A DNA stretch of 64,000 nt from Lutimaribacter_A marinistellae (GTDB lineage: Bacteria; Pseudomonadota; Alphaproteobacteria; Rhodobacterales; Rhodobacteraceae): the NCBI RefSeq assembly GCF_042648365.1, contig NZ_JBHRXI010000016.1, positions 310,001-374,000 of the forward strand. Direction: 5' to 3'. Within the stretch, counting starts at the first letter, position 1. Every line of letters starts with the position of its first letter. Below are positions 8,499-16,996 of this stretch, piece after piece. The position numbers and the translations under genes are program-made. The notes under the pieces were generated by a model. The model was not told the origin of the DNA. It saw nothing but the letters and a program-made list of their open reading frames with translations, and did not search any database.

Positions 8499-9386
8499 AT
8501 GCGGCGTCCGGCGGCAGAATTGCGCCCGGTTCTGCTTGCCTTCGTGGCCGCAGCATTCTGGGGGCTGTGGTGGATCCCGGTGCGCTGGCTCGAGGCGCAG
8601 GGCGTGCCGGGCGCGATGGCGGGCGTCACGATCAACGCCGGCGCAACCGTGGCGGCGCTGGCCTGGTGCGCCGTCCGTGGCCAAAGCCTGCGCATTCCGT
8701 TGCGCGGGCTGATCGGCGCCACGCTGGTCGGGCTGGCGGTCAGCAGCTATTCGGTCGCGCTGGCCGAAGGGCAGGTGGTGCGCGTGGTGCTGCTGTTCTA
8801 CCTCGCGCCGGCATGGAGCAAGCTGATCGAGTGGGCCTTCCTGCGGATGCGGTGGGGATGGAGTTCGACCCTTGCCCTTGTTGCGGCGCTCTCGGGCGCG
8901 GTTCTTGTACTGGGTGGGGACGTTTCGCTGACGCGGTTCGGGGTCTCGGACCTGCTGGCGGTGATGTCAGGCATGGCCTGGGCGGGAGGCGCCGCGCTGA
9001 TCTTTCTTGCACCCGGGCCGGGTGCGGCCCCGATGGCGGCGGTCACGGCCATGTCCGCCGCGGTGATCGGCTTCGCCTATGCGCTGGCGGTCGGGTCGGT
9101 CGGTCCGCTGCCCGTGGCGGCGCTGGGCGGTGCGCTGGCTGGCGTGGTCTATGCCCTGCCGATCCTCGCGCTGACCTTGTGGAGCGCCTCGCGGCTGACG
9201 CCGGCGGTGCTGACCTTCCTGCTGACCGCCGAGATCCTGTCGGGAATCATCTCGGGCGCCCTGTTTCTGGACGAGCCTTTCACGCCGATGATGGCGCTTG
9301 GCGCGACGCTGATCGTTCTTGGCGCGCTGGCCGAACTGGCGCCGGCGCTGGGCGTCCGGCGGCGGGGGAGTGGCGGAACCGCCTGA
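8499..9386 (+). CDS. EamA/DMT-family membrane transporter
   Basis: 295 residues from the ATG at 8499, one base after the permease stop. Ten hydrophobic segments in two repeats, with the EamA opening AFVAAAFWGLWWIPVRWLEA and the second-repeat ending LTAEILSGIISGALFLDEPFT, where the LFLDE motif is characteristic. Members export metabolites or amino acids; the substrate cannot be read from sequence. The 1-bp spacing suggests co-transcription with the ABC importer, which hints that it might handle a product of the same compound (inference). Confidence 0.85.
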   Translation: MRRPAAELRPVLLAFVAAAFWGLWWIPVRWLEAQGVPGAMAGVTINAGATVAALAWCAVRGQSLRIPLRGLIGATLVGLAVSSYSVALAEGQVVRVVLLFYLAPAWSKLIEWAFLRMRWGWSSTLALVAALSGAVLVLGGDVSLTRFGVSDLLAVMSGMAWAGGAALIFLAPGPGAAPMAAVTAMSAAVIGFAYALAVGSVGPLPVAALGGALAGVVYALPILALTLWSASRLTPAVLTFLLTAEILSGIISGALFLDEPFTPMMALGATLIVLGALAELAPALGVRRRGSGGTA

Positions 9387-9428
9387 GCCGTGCTATTTCG
9401 CCGATGGCGGGACGAGACCGAGGACGAG

Positions 9429-9953
9429 ATGCAGCTAGCTTACGTGAAGACCAGTGACCGGGGCGCCACCGACCGTTTGCTGAGCGCGGTGGCAGAGGCG
9501 CTGGAAGCGCAAGGCGTGGCGCTTGCAGGTGTGGTGCAGACCAACGTGGATTGCGTGCAGGGCGGGCGCTGCGACATGGACCTGCGCATCCTGCCGCATG
9601 GCGGCACGATCCGTATCTCGCAATCGCTGGGCCGCGCCGCCCGTGGCTGCAGGCTGGATACTGCGGCCTTGGAAGATGCGGTGGCCCAAGTCGAGCGCGC
9701 ACTGGAAGGCGACCGGCGGCCCGAGCTGCTGATCGTGAACAAGTTCGGCAAGCACGAGGCGGATGGCCGCGGCTTTCGCCCTGTCATCGCAGAGGCGTTG
9801 TCGCGGAATGTGCCGGTGCTGACCGGGGTGAACGGGCTTAACGAGGCCCGTTTCCAGGAGTTCGCGGGTGGCGCGGCCGAACCGCTGGCGCCCGAGCTCG
9901 ACACCATTCTTGCTTGGGTCGAAGGGCTGCACCGCGACAGCGACGCGGCCTGA
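9429..9953 (+). CDS. DUF2478 family protein
   Basis: 174 residues from the ATG at 9429 (GAGGACGAG just upstream). It has the DUF2478 layout: N-terminal LAYVKTSDRGATDRLL, then VVQTN, DLRILPHGGTIRISQSLG, and a C-terminal RPELLIVNKFGKHEADGRG, a P-loop-NTPase-like strand pair. Members often lie beside molybdate or metal transport genes, but none is here. Function unknown; a nucleotide-binding role is only an inference from the fold-like pattern. Confidence 0.8.
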   Translation: MQLAYVKTSDRGATDRLLSAVAEALEAQGVALAGVVQTNVDCVQGGRCDMDLRILPHGGTIRISQSLGRAARGCRLDTAALEDAVAQVERALEGDRRPELLIVNKFGKHEADGRGFRPVIAEALSRNVPVLTGVNGLNEARFQEFAGGAAEPLAPELDTILAWVEGLHRDSDAA

Positions 9954-9962
9954 CAGCAAGGC

Positions 9963-12575
9963 TCAGGCCAGCAGGTCGAAGGTCTCGGAACCGAGACGCA
10001 GGTTGATCTGATCCTGCCCGGCACCATCCACCAGCGCCCACATGATCTGGCCCGTCGGGCGGTAGATCACGAAGGCCTCCTGCACCGCGTCCTCGCCCGA
10101 GCGCTCGCCGTCCGGCGTCGCCGTGTGCGCGAGGTTGATCTGGAAATCCGCCGCCGTCGCCGCCTGGCCGAAGACCAGCACGTCGCCATCGCCCGCGAGA
10201 TAGTCCTGCACCCAGTCCGAGCCGTGATCGGCCACGCCGAGGTGAAAGAAGCTGTCCGCGCCCGCGCCGCCATTGATCCGGTCGTACCCGAAGCCGCCAT
10301 TGACGAAATCGTTACCATTTCCGCCGAAAACGAGGTCAGAGAGNNNNNNNNNNNNNNNNNNNNNNNNNNNNNNNNNNNNNNNNNNNNNNNNNNNNNNNNN
10401 NNNNNNNNNNNNNNNNNNNNNNNNNNNNNNNNNNNNNNNNNNNNNNNNNNNNNNNNNNNNNNNNNNNNNNNNNNNNNNNNNNNNNNNNNNNNNNNNNNNN
10501 NNNNNNNNNNNNNNNNNNNNNNNNNNNNNNNNNNNNNNNNNNNNNNNNNNNNNNNNNNNNNNNNNNNNNNNNNNNNNNNNNNNGGAGATGCGGTCATCGC
10601 CATCCCCGCCATTGAGCGTATCCGCCCCCACACCGCCATCGAGCGTGTCGTCGCCGGCAAGTCCCAGTATCCGGTTGGCGGTGTCATCGCCTACGATCCG
10701 GTCGTTTCGGGCCGTTCCGGTTGCCTGCTCGATACCGGAGAAGGCGTTGACCTCTCCGCCGAACAGGTTGGCCGTTCCGGCACCGATATCGACGTCCAGC
10801 AGCCTGTCGGACTGGCCCAGACCGCCGGGCAGCGGGTGCTCGGAGAAGTCCAGCATGTCGAGGCCTGCGCCGCCCTCTATCGTGTCGTTCCCGGATCCGG
10901 GGCGGATGATATCGTTGCCGGCAAGGGCGCGAATGACCTCGGCAGAGGATGTTCCGTCGAGCGTCTCGCCTGAATCGGTGCCGGTGATGGTGGCGGGACC
11001 GGCCAGTGCCGCCAGCTCGTCGAAACTCAATTCCCGGTCGTTGAAGGCCACGCGCTCGACGCTGCTGCGGACGAGGTCGCGGCCCTCGCCCAGAACCTCG
11101 ACTCCGCCTGCAACCTCGAACACGGTGATCGCGCCCGTGCTTGCACCGATAACGGCCAGATCATTGCCATCGCCGCCGTCGAGATCGTCGTTTCCGGCCC
11201 CGCCGCGCAGCGTGTCCGACCCCGCCCCGCCGGCGATCCGGTCATCGCCTTCATCTCCTTCGAGCTGATCGTTTCCGGAGCCGCCCTGCAGCGCGTCGTT
11301 TCCGGCCCGGCCGAACATCAGGTCGGCGCCGGGGCTGCCCGTCAGGTTTTCGCCCTGTCCCGTTCCGGTAACGAGGTTGCGCTGCGAGTTCGGGACGGAT
11401 GCGAGGGAGAAAGTGCCATCGAGAAGGCTGATCAGCTCGATCTCGCGCAGAAGGTCGACGCCGCCGCCGGGGGCGGCAACAAGAACCGAGCCGTCAGCGA
11501 GGCGGAAAAGGTCGATCTGGTTGCTTGCCGCAGCGAAGCCCGCCGCGTCACCGGGGCCGGGATTGGCGATATCGCCATTCGCCCCGCCCACCAGCGTATC
11601 GAAGCCGGGACCACCCTGCAGCAGGTCACTGCCGCCAAGACCAAAGAGAACGTCGTCTCCCAGCCCGCCGATCAGCGTGTCGGCGGCGGTGTCCTGGATG
11701 GATTCGGGGAAATCCGTGCCGATGATGGTGTCGTTGAAGTTCGACCCGATCACCGCCTCGATGCCTCCGGCCATCAGTCCCTGCGCCCACCCCGCGCTGC
11801 TGTTTCCATCGAGCGGATTGAGGTCGATCACGACCGAGCCCGGGGCATTGGCATAAGAGATCGTGTCGATGTCGCCGCGGGTCAGGCCATTGTCGCTGAC
11901 ACTGTCACCAACGGGAGTGTTCGGGTCGGGCGGGCCGGGCAGGTAGAGGTCGCTGCCCTCGCCGCCCTGCAATCCGTCGGTCCCAGGGCCGCCGTCGAGA
12001 GTGTCGTTGCCGCCATTGCCCTGCAGCAAGTCGTTGCCGCCCAGCCCGCGCAGCAGGTCGTTGTTGTTGAAGCCGCCGATGATATTGACGCCGTCGGTGC
12101 CCGCGAAATTGGCATTGTCCTGCGAGAAGAAATCGACCAGCGGCTGCGGTGAGCGGGCCTGGTAGCTTTGCAGGATGGCGTTCGAGATTGCCACCGCCGA
12201 GAGGTTGGGCAATTGCAGGGTCGCGCTGGGTTCCAGCAGGCTCGGCAGGTAGAGGGCCGGGCTGCTGATACCTTGGTCGATCGCGCGGGACAGGGTGTAG
12301 TTGAACTGGAACTCGATGCCCGTGACGGTGCCGGAGGTGAAGACAGGCAGTTGCTGGCCGCTGGGCAGCGGTGCGGTCCCGGTGGCCAGGTCGGTGCCGA
12401 AGAAGGTAATGCGCCCCAGGTAGTTCGGGGCCCGGAACGAAACCTGCGTCGCGGTCGTGACGTCGTTGATCGTTGGCACCTGGCCTGCGCCGGCCACCCC
12501 GTCGAGCGCGAAATAGCCCTCGACGCCTTCGAACAATTCAGCGGAGCTGCTGAAAAAAACACCTGTCCAGACCAT
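9963..12575 (-). CDS. RTX-type protein with haemolysin-type calcium-binding repeats (contains 240-nt N gap)
   Basis: About 870 residues from the ATG at 12573-12575 (MVWTGVFFSS); the frame stays open across 80 unknown codons. Many GGxGxDxLxGG nonapeptides are visible, e.g. LRGLGGNDLLQGNGGND, LFGRAGNDALQGGSGND and LRGGAGNDDLDGGDGND, in at least four blocks. These form Ca2+-filled parallel beta-rolls in proteins exported by type I secretion. The first ~190 residues and the last ~90 lack repeats; no protease or lipase motif was seen. There is no Sec signal, as expected for a C-terminal type I signal. No ABC/MFP export genes are adjacent. Role may be surface or extracellular; the repeats may have broken the assembly. 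Confidence 0.88.
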   Translation of the reverse strand: MVWTGVFFSSSAELFEGVEGYFALDGVAGAGQVPTINDVTTATQVSFRAPNYLGRITFFGTDLATGTAPLPSGQQLPVFTSGTVTGIEFQFNYTLSRAIDQGISSPALYLPSLLEPSATLQLPNLSAVAISNAILQSYQARSPQPLVDFFSQDNANFAGTDGVNIIGGFNNNDLLRGLGGNDLLQGNGGNDTLDGGPGTDGLQGGEGSDLYLPGPPDPNTPVGDSVSDNGLTRGDIDTISYANAPGSVVIDLNPLDGNSSAGWAQGLMAGGIEAVIGSNFNDTIIGTDFPESIQDTAADTLIGGLGDDVLFGLGGSDLLQGGPGFDTLVGGANGDIANPGPGDAAGFAAASNQIDLFRLADGSVLVAAPGGGVDLLREIELISLLDGTFSLASVPNSQRNLVTGTGQGENLTGSPGADLMFGRAGNDALQGGSGNDQLEGDEGDDRIAGGAGSDTLRGGAGNDDLDGGDGNDLAVIGASTGAITVFEVAGGVEVLGEGRDLVRSSVERVAFNDRELSFDELAALAGPATITGTDSGETLDGTSSAEVIRALAGNDIIRPGSGNDTIEGGAGLDMLDFSEHPLPGGLGQSDRLLDVDIGAGTANLFGGEVNAFSGIEQATGTARNDRIVGDDTANRILGLAGDDTLDGGVGADTLNGGDGDDRISXXXXXXXXXXXXXXXXXXXXXXXXXXXXXXXXXXXXXXXXXXXXXXXXXXXXXXXXXXXXXXXXXXXXXXXXXXXXXXXXLSDLVFGGNGNDFVNGGFGYDRINGGAGADSFFHLGVADHGSDWVQDYLAGDGDVLVFGQAATAADFQINLAHTATPDGERSGEDAVQEAFVIYRPTGQIMWALVDGAGQDQINLRLGSETFDLLA
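10344..10583. other. Assembly gap (240 N) inside the RTX gene
   Basis: A run of exactly 240 unknown bases, a multiple of three that keeps the minus-strand frame open. It lies among near-identical calcium-binding repeats, so the real number of repeats is not known. Confidence 1.
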
Positions 12576-12788
12576 GACCGCCCCCCGGCGTAGATGGGCA
12601 TTCCGGCAGGGTGCCGGGTTATGCACCTTGGAGGAAAGTGAGCCATGTTGCGGCGCGACCTGTCAACGCACCATGAGGTGAGGCGCGTTTCCTGTGTGTT
12701 CCGCTTCCCGTGCGCACCGCTTATGCGGGAAGTGGTCGCGCGACGGCACGACAGGGGTGCAAATCGGGGGAATCTGGTAGAGAAGAAG

Positions 12789-12872
12789 TGGTGGGCGACC
12801 CTGGAATCGAACCAGGCGTGCGTCTCCGCGAGGGAGTTACAGTCCCCTGCCACACCTTGCGGCCTGTCGCCC
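12789..12872 (-). tRNA. tRNA-Tyr (GTA)
   Basis: On the minus strand the acceptor arms GGGCGAC and GTCGCCC pair, followed by A and an encoded CCA (12789-12791). The anticodon loop CTGTAAC gives GTA (Tyr). The T-arm GGTTCGATTCC and a long class II variable arm, as expected of bacterial tRNA-Tyr, are visible. 84 nt including CCA. Confidence 0.95.
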
Positions 12873-12992
12873 ACTGTCAGGCGTTGCGCCTGACGTGGAG
12901 GCGTGATTACAAGCGCGCCAAAGGAGCGTCAACCGGAAATTTCGCGGTGCCGCGCACAAATCCGGCCGGGGTCCGGGCGAAGGGGAAACGAC

Positions 12993-13766
12993 ATGAAAAA
13001 ACCCAAATGGGTCATCGAGAAAGAGCAGGCGCGCAAGGCCGCTGCGGCCGAGACGGTCTGGCTGTTCGGGCTGCATGCGGTGCGCGATGCGCTGATGAAC
13101 CCGCGCCGCGAAAAACTGCGCCTGATCGTGACGCCGAACGCGCAGGCAAAACTGTCGGACGCGATTGTGGAGGCGGGGATCGAGCCCGAGATCGCCGACC
13201 CGCGCAAGTTCACCGCGCCGATCGATCCGGGGTCGGTGCACCAGGGCGCGGCGCTGGAGGTGAAGCCGTTGGAGTGGGGCAGCCTCGAGGAGGTCTGCAT
13301 CGGTGCCGCGCGGCCACGGGTTCTGTTGCTGGACAGGGTCACCGATCCGCACAACGTGGGCGCGATCCTGCGCTCGGCCGAGGTTTTGGGCGCCAGCGCG
13401 GTGATCGGAACGCGCCACCATTCGGCGCCCGAGACCGGAGCGTTGGCCAAAACGGCGAGCGGTGCGTTGGAGCGGCAACCGTATCTGAGGGTACGCAACC
13501 TTGCCGAGGCTATCGGCAGCCTTCAGCAGATGGGATATCTGGTGCTGGGGCTTGATGGCGAGGCCGAGGTGACGCTAGAGGCGGCGCTGGACGGGCAGGG
13601 GGCGCGGCCCGTGGCCCTGGTGCTGGGGGCCGAGGGGCCGGGCCTGCGGCAGAAAACCAAGGAAGTGGTCGACCAGCTGGTCAAGATCGACGCGGCGGGC
13701 GGTTTCGGCTCTCTCAACGTCTCCAACGCCGCGGCGATTGCCCTATATGCAAGTCAAAGGGCATAG
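12993..13766 (+). CDS. rlmB: 23S rRNA (guanosine-2'-O-)-methyltransferase RlmB (SpoU/TrmH family)
   Basis: 257 residues from the ATG at 12993 behind AGGGGAAAC. The N-terminal substrate-binding domain (WLFGLHAVRDALMNPRR) precedes the knotted SPOUT domain with its three motifs: DRVTDPHNVGAILRSAE, LVLGAEGPGLRQ and GSLNVSNAAAIALY. The usual product methylates G2251 in the 23S peptidyl-transferase loop. The next small gene has its Shine-Dalgarno inside this stop codon region, so the two look coupled. Confidence 0.9.
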   Translation: MKKPKWVIEKEQARKAAAAETVWLFGLHAVRDALMNPRREKLRLIVTPNAQAKLSDAIVEAGIEPEIADPRKFTAPIDPGSVHQGAALEVKPLEWGSLEEVCIGAARPRVLLLDRVTDPHNVGAILRSAEVLGASAVIGTRHHSAPETGALAKTASGALERQPYLRVRNLAEAIGSLQQMGYLVLGLDGEAEVTLEAALDGQGARPVALVLGAEGPGLRQKTKEVVDQLVKIDAAGGFGSLNVSNAAAIALYASQRA

Positions 13767-13775
13767 GAGGCCGAC

Positions 13776-14072
13776 ATAGGCGGACCGACGAAGATCGCGA
13801 CCTGCTGTTACTGCGGGACACGTGCCGCGCTGGTTTTGCGTGGAACGGAGCGGCACGAGCTGAGCTGTTCGGCCTGTGGCGCGCCATTGCATGAAATGAA
13901 GATGTTGCCGCGCGAAAAGGCACGGAACAGGCCAAAGGCCGAGCGCGACTACGTCTCGGCACCCAGGGCGAAACCGCCCAAGCCGATGAAGCGCAAGAAG
14001 AAAAAGCGCAAGAGCCTGCTGTCGAAGGCGTTCGAAGAGGCATGGGACATCGTCGAAGACATCTTTGATTGA
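13776..14072 (+). CDS. Small zinc-ribbon protein; probable ATA start codon
   Basis: 98 residues if translation begins at ATA 13776. A perfect AGGAGG (13765-13770) lies 5 bp upstream, and no ATG/GTG/TTG in this frame lies between it and the zinc ribbon. The ribbon is TCCYCGT...LSCSACGAP (two CxxC pairs), followed by a very basic segment (KPMKRKKKKRKS) and an acidic C-terminal helix ending DIVEDIFD. Calling the TTG at 13836 as start would cut off the first CxxC pair. The zinc ribbon plus basic stretch suggests nucleic-acid or ribosome contact (inference). Probably co-translated with rlmB. Confidence 0.75.
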   Translation: MGGPTKIATCCYCGTRAALVLRGTERHELSCSACGAPLHEMKMLPREKARNRPKAERDYVSAPRAKPPKPMKRKKKKRKSLLSKAFEEAWDIVEDIFD

Positions 14073-14183
14073 GGTCTGCGGCGCGTTCACGCCCGCAGCC
14101 CCGGCGATCACATCCCCGTCAGGGGGGCTTTCACATGGCATCGCATGGGCGCAGATTAACGCTCGTTCGCCGATAGGATTGCC

Positions 14184-14633
14184 ATGTTGGACCGCCGCCA
14201 GATTCTGACCGGGCTTGCCGCCCTTTTGCTGACCGCAGCGCCGTTGCGCGCAGAGGAAACCGTGTTCTATGCGCCCGGTGGGGCCGCCTTGGACGGGTAT
14301 GACGTTGTCGAGTATTTCCATTCGGGCGAGGCCAAACGCGGAACGGACAAGCACGTGGTGATGTGGAAGGGCGTCGACTGGTATTTCATCAGCGCCGCGA
14401 ATCGCGAGGCGTTCGAGGCGAATCCGCGTGGCTATGCTCCGCAATTCGGTGGGTATTGCGCCTATGCGGTTGCCAATGGGTACACCGCCGCGACCGATCC
14501 GCATGCCTGGCATATCGTTGATGGCAAACTGTATTTGACCCATTCGCCCCGGGCCGATCAACTGTGGCAGAAAGATATCGCAGGCAACATCGCAAGGGCG
14601 GCACGGCATTGGCCGAAGGTTCTGGGTGAGTGA
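14184..14633 (+). CDS. YHS-domain exported protein
   Basis: 149 residues. N-terminal MLDRRQILTGLAALLLTAAPLRA is a twin-Arg-lacking Sec-type or weak Tat-like signal, so a periplasmic location is likely. The YHS core reads ALDGYDVVEYFHSGEAKRG, then WYFISAANREAFEANPRGYAPQFGGYCAYAV, typical of the stand-alone YHS family found beside metal or redox proteins. Specific role unknown. It is followed by a strong intrinsic terminator at 14777-14810. Confidence 0.85.
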   Translation: MLDRRQILTGLAALLLTAAPLRAEETVFYAPGGAALDGYDVVEYFHSGEAKRGTDKHVVMWKGVDWYFISAANREAFEANPRGYAPQFGGYCAYAVANGYTAATDPHAWHIVDGKLYLTHSPRADQLWQKDIAGNIARAARHWPKVLGE

Positions 14634-14776
14634 TCGGCGCGAATCCGCTTATCGCCGAAATGTCACCAAAAAAATGCCACAACCCTCTTTTTTCGACGAA
14701 GGCAATGCCTAAATGTCACAGTGACCGCGGATCGGAACCTCCGCGGGTCATTTCACTGTCCCTCGTTCCATACCTC

Positions 14777-14810
14777 GCGCCCGGATCCGTTCCGGGCGCT
14801 TTTTTCTTTT
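14777..14810 (+). terminator. Strong Rho-independent terminator
   Basis: Perfect 9-bp stem GCGCCCGGA (14777-14785) and TCCGGGCGC (14791-14799) with a 5-nt loop, then TTTTTTCTTTT. It would end transcripts coming from the YHS gene or from a small RNA in the 14.64-14.78 kb intergenic region. Confidence 0.9.
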
Positions 14811-14814
14811 CGAC

Positions 14815-15891
14815 TCAAGCCGTTTTGACCTGAATGCCGACTTTGCCCACATGCCCCTTTTCGAGAAAGGCGGCCTGTGCGGCGCGCAGATCCTTGAGTG
14901 CGAAGGTGTCGGCGACAACCGGGCGCAGTTCTCCAGCCTCGATATAGCTGACGAGATCGGTAAAGACCGCATCCTCTTGATGGGTGCAGCCAAAGAAGGA
15001 CAGGTCGCGGAGGTAGAGCGTGCGCAGGTCAAGCTCCACGATCGGGCCGGCAATGGCGCCAGCGGTTGCGTAACGTCCGCCATCGCGCAGCGAGTCGATC
15101 ACGTTACCCCAGCGGGGGCCACCCACGAGATCGAGCACGAGGTCGAACTGGCCGCGCGGCAACGGTGCGTTGCGATCCAGCGTTTCGTCGGCGCCGAGCG
15201 ACCGGAGTGTTTCGGCCTTGTTGCCGCTGGTCAACGCGGTCACATGCGCACCGCGCCGCTTGGCAAGCTGGATCGCGGCAGAGCCGACGCCGCCCGAAGC
15301 GCCGGTTATCAGAACCCGTTCCGCCCCGAGGCCCGCGCGCTGGATCATGCCCTCGGCCGTCGAGAAGGCACAGGGAAACGAGGCCAGCGATATGTCGTCG
15401 AGATCGGATGTCACGGCGATGGCATCATGTGAGCGTGCCGTGGCGTATTCGGCGAAGCCCCCGTCGCGTTCGGACCCGAACGTGGCAGTCGCGCCGCCAA
15501 GCTGGTCCTTGGGGCTGTACATTGGGCGCACGAGCACTCGCTCTCCGATACGGTCGGGTGAGACATCCTTGCCGACGGCGACGATCTCGCCGCAGCAATC
15601 GGCGCCCTGGATACGTGGGAAAGACAACGCCGCGCCGGACCAGCTGCCATCCTCGTCCGCGTCACTGCCATACCCTTCGGCAGCGCCCGAACCGGTATCG
15701 CCACGAACGCTTTTCGAATACCAGCCGGTGCGCGTATTGATGTCGGTGTTGTTTACCGCTGCGGCCCCCACGCGGATCAGCACTTCGTCCGCCGCCGGAT
15801 CGGGGCGGGGCAGGTCCGTGCGCCATTCGAGCTTGTCGAGGCCGCCATGGCCGGTGAGGACCATACCGCTCATCGTTTCGGGAAGGGACAT
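14815..15891 (-). CDS. Zinc-type alcohol dehydrogenase / quinone reductase family oxidoreductase (MDR)
   Basis: 358 residues. N-terminal GroES-like domain (LTGHGGLDKLEWRTDLPRPDPAADEVLIRVGAAAVNNTDIN) with the AVNNTD segment of the quinone-oxidoreductase branch, followed by a Rossmann domain with VLITGASGGVGSAAIQLAKR. C-terminal DLRAAQAAFLEKGHVGKVG is standard. No structural zinc Cys cluster is obvious. Uses NAD(P)H on an unknown carbonyl or quinone. Divergent from a TetR-type regulator with two palindromes in the shared promoter, so it is probably the regulator's target. Confidence 0.85.
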   Translation of the reverse strand: MSLPETMSGMVLTGHGGLDKLEWRTDLPRPDPAADEVLIRVGAAAVNNTDINTRTGWYSKSVRGDTGSGAAEGYGSDADEDGSWSGAALSFPRIQGADCCGEIVAVGKDVSPDRIGERVLVRPMYSPKDQLGGATATFGSERDGGFAEYATARSHDAIAVTSDLDDISLASFPCAFSTAEGMIQRAGLGAERVLITGASGGVGSAAIQLAKRRGAHVTALTSGNKAETLRSLGADETLDRNAPLPRGQFDLVLDLVGGPRWGNVIDSLRDGGRYATAGAIAGPIVELDLRTLYLRDLSFFGCTHQEDAVFTDLVSYIEAGELRPVVADTFALKDLRAAQAAFLEKGHVGKVGIQVKTA

Positions 15892-15908
15892 CGCGTTTCC
15901 TTTCGGTG

Positions 15909-15953
15909 GTAGAACGAATCTTCTACTTGCGTGGGTAGAATGATTGCTCTACC
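15909..15953. promoter_or_regulatory. Twin TetR-type operators between the reductase and its regulator
   Basis: Two 18-bp inverted repeats 26 bp apart: GTAGAACGAATCTTCTAC (15909-15926, six perfect pairs per arm) and GTAGAATGATTGCTCTAC (15935-15952, extendable to GGTAGA...TCTACC). Flanks repeat too (GGTAGAA...TTGCGT / CTGCGT). Binding of a TetR dimer to each could repress both divergent genes. Confidence 0.75.
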
Positions 15954-15963
15954 TGCGTCAAGC

Positions 15964-16479
15964 ATGAACCAGACGATGACCAGGATCGCAGCCGGGCTGG
16001 AGGGCGCCTTTGCCGCGCGCGGATTTTCCGAACCCAGCGTGGGCGATTTGCGCGATGCCGCGGGCGTCAGCCTGCGAACACTCTACAAATACGTGCCGTC
16101 GCGTGACGACATGGTGCAGGCCGCGCTGGAGCATCGCCACGCGCGCTACCTGTCGCATGTGTTCGACGATTTGCCCGACGCCCCGGATGTAGCGCTGGCC
16201 GAGATCTTTGCCCGTGTCGGGTTGTGGATGCAGACGGAGGCCAGCCACGGCTGCCTGTTCCATGCAGCGGTCGCCGCGGCGCCCGACAGCGCGCCGCTGC
16301 GCGCCCTGTTGGAACGGCATAAGGGCGAGGTCGCCCAGCGTGCCGCCGCCGCTGCGGGCCTGCCGGGGCAGGAGGTCGCGGTGATGCTGCTGATCGAGGG
16401 GCTGACGCAGAGCTGGCCGCTGCGCGGGGATGACGCGGTCGCGGCAGCGCAGAGGATGGGTGCCTGCCTGCAGGGCTGA
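15964..16479 (+). CDS. TetR/AcrR-family transcriptional regulator
   Basis: 171 residues from the ATG at 15964. The in-frame GTG at 15931 is less likely because it lies against the second operator palindrome. N-terminal helix-turn-helix: GLEGAFAARGFSEPSVGDLRDAAGVSLRTLYKYVPSRDDMV is the usual TetR DNA-binding domain, with VSLRTLYKYV as the recognition helix. The C-terminal domain has a Cys/His-containing SHGCLFHAAVAAAPDS. Probably represses itself and the divergent reductase; inducer unknown. No clear Shine-Dalgarno, so translation may be leaderless. Confidence 0.85.
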   Translation: MNQTMTRIAAGLEGAFAARGFSEPSVGDLRDAAGVSLRTLYKYVPSRDDMVQAALEHRHARYLSHVFDDLPDAPDVALAEIFARVGLWMQTEASHGCLFHAAVAAAPDSAPLRALLERHKGEVAQRAAAAAGLPGQEVAVMLLIEGLTQSWPLRGDDAVAAAQRMGACLQG

Positions 16480-16524
16480 GCCATTTCGCTTTTCGCACCG
16501 CGCGGCACCGTCTAGGATATCGCC

Positions 16525-16995
16525 ATGCCCGACTATTCCGATGATTTCCTCAAGACCATCCTGAAGCGGACCAAGAGCGTCGCCGTGGTTGGCGTTTCGC
16601 TCAACCCTGTCCGGCCGAGCTATTACGTGGCGCGGTACCTGTCGCTGAAGGGATACCGGGTGATCCCCGTCAACCCTGGCCACGCGGGCAAGCCGCTATT
16701 CGGGCAAACGGTGCGGGCCAGCCTGTCCGAGATCGGTCAGCCGGTCGACATGGTGGACATTTTCCGCAGGTCCGAGGCCGTGCCGCCCATCGTCGAAGAG
16801 GCGCTGCAGACGTTTCCCGATCTCAGGACGATCTGGATGCAGATCGGGGTCGAACACGCCGAAGCCGCGCAGATAGCGCAGGCGCGCGGGGTGGACGTGG
16901 TGATGAACCGCTGTCCGAAGATCGAGTATCAGCGTCTGTTCGGCGAGCTGCGCATGGGTGGCTTCGCAACCGGCATCATCTCGTCGAAGCTTTGA
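16525..16995 (+). CDS. CoA-binding domain protein (YccU family)
   Basis: 156 residues, one CoA-binding Rossmann domain: KRTKSVAVVGVSLNPVRPSYYVARYLSLKGYRVIPVNPG, then VDMVDIFRRSEAVPPIVEEAL and WMQIGVEHAEAAQIAQARGVDVVMNRCPKIEY. Same fold as the alpha subunit of succinyl-CoA synthetase but stand-alone. Function of the family is unknown. Convergent with the next gene, with a 1-bp gap. Confidence 0.88.
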   Translation: MPDYSDDFLKTILKRTKSVAVVGVSLNPVRPSYYVARYLSLKGYRVIPVNPGHAGKPLFGQTVRASLSEIGQPVDMVDIFRRSEAVPPIVEEALQTFPDLRTIWMQIGVEHAEAAQIAQARGVDVVMNRCPKIEYQRLFGELRMGGFATGIISSKL

Positions 16996-16996
16996 T

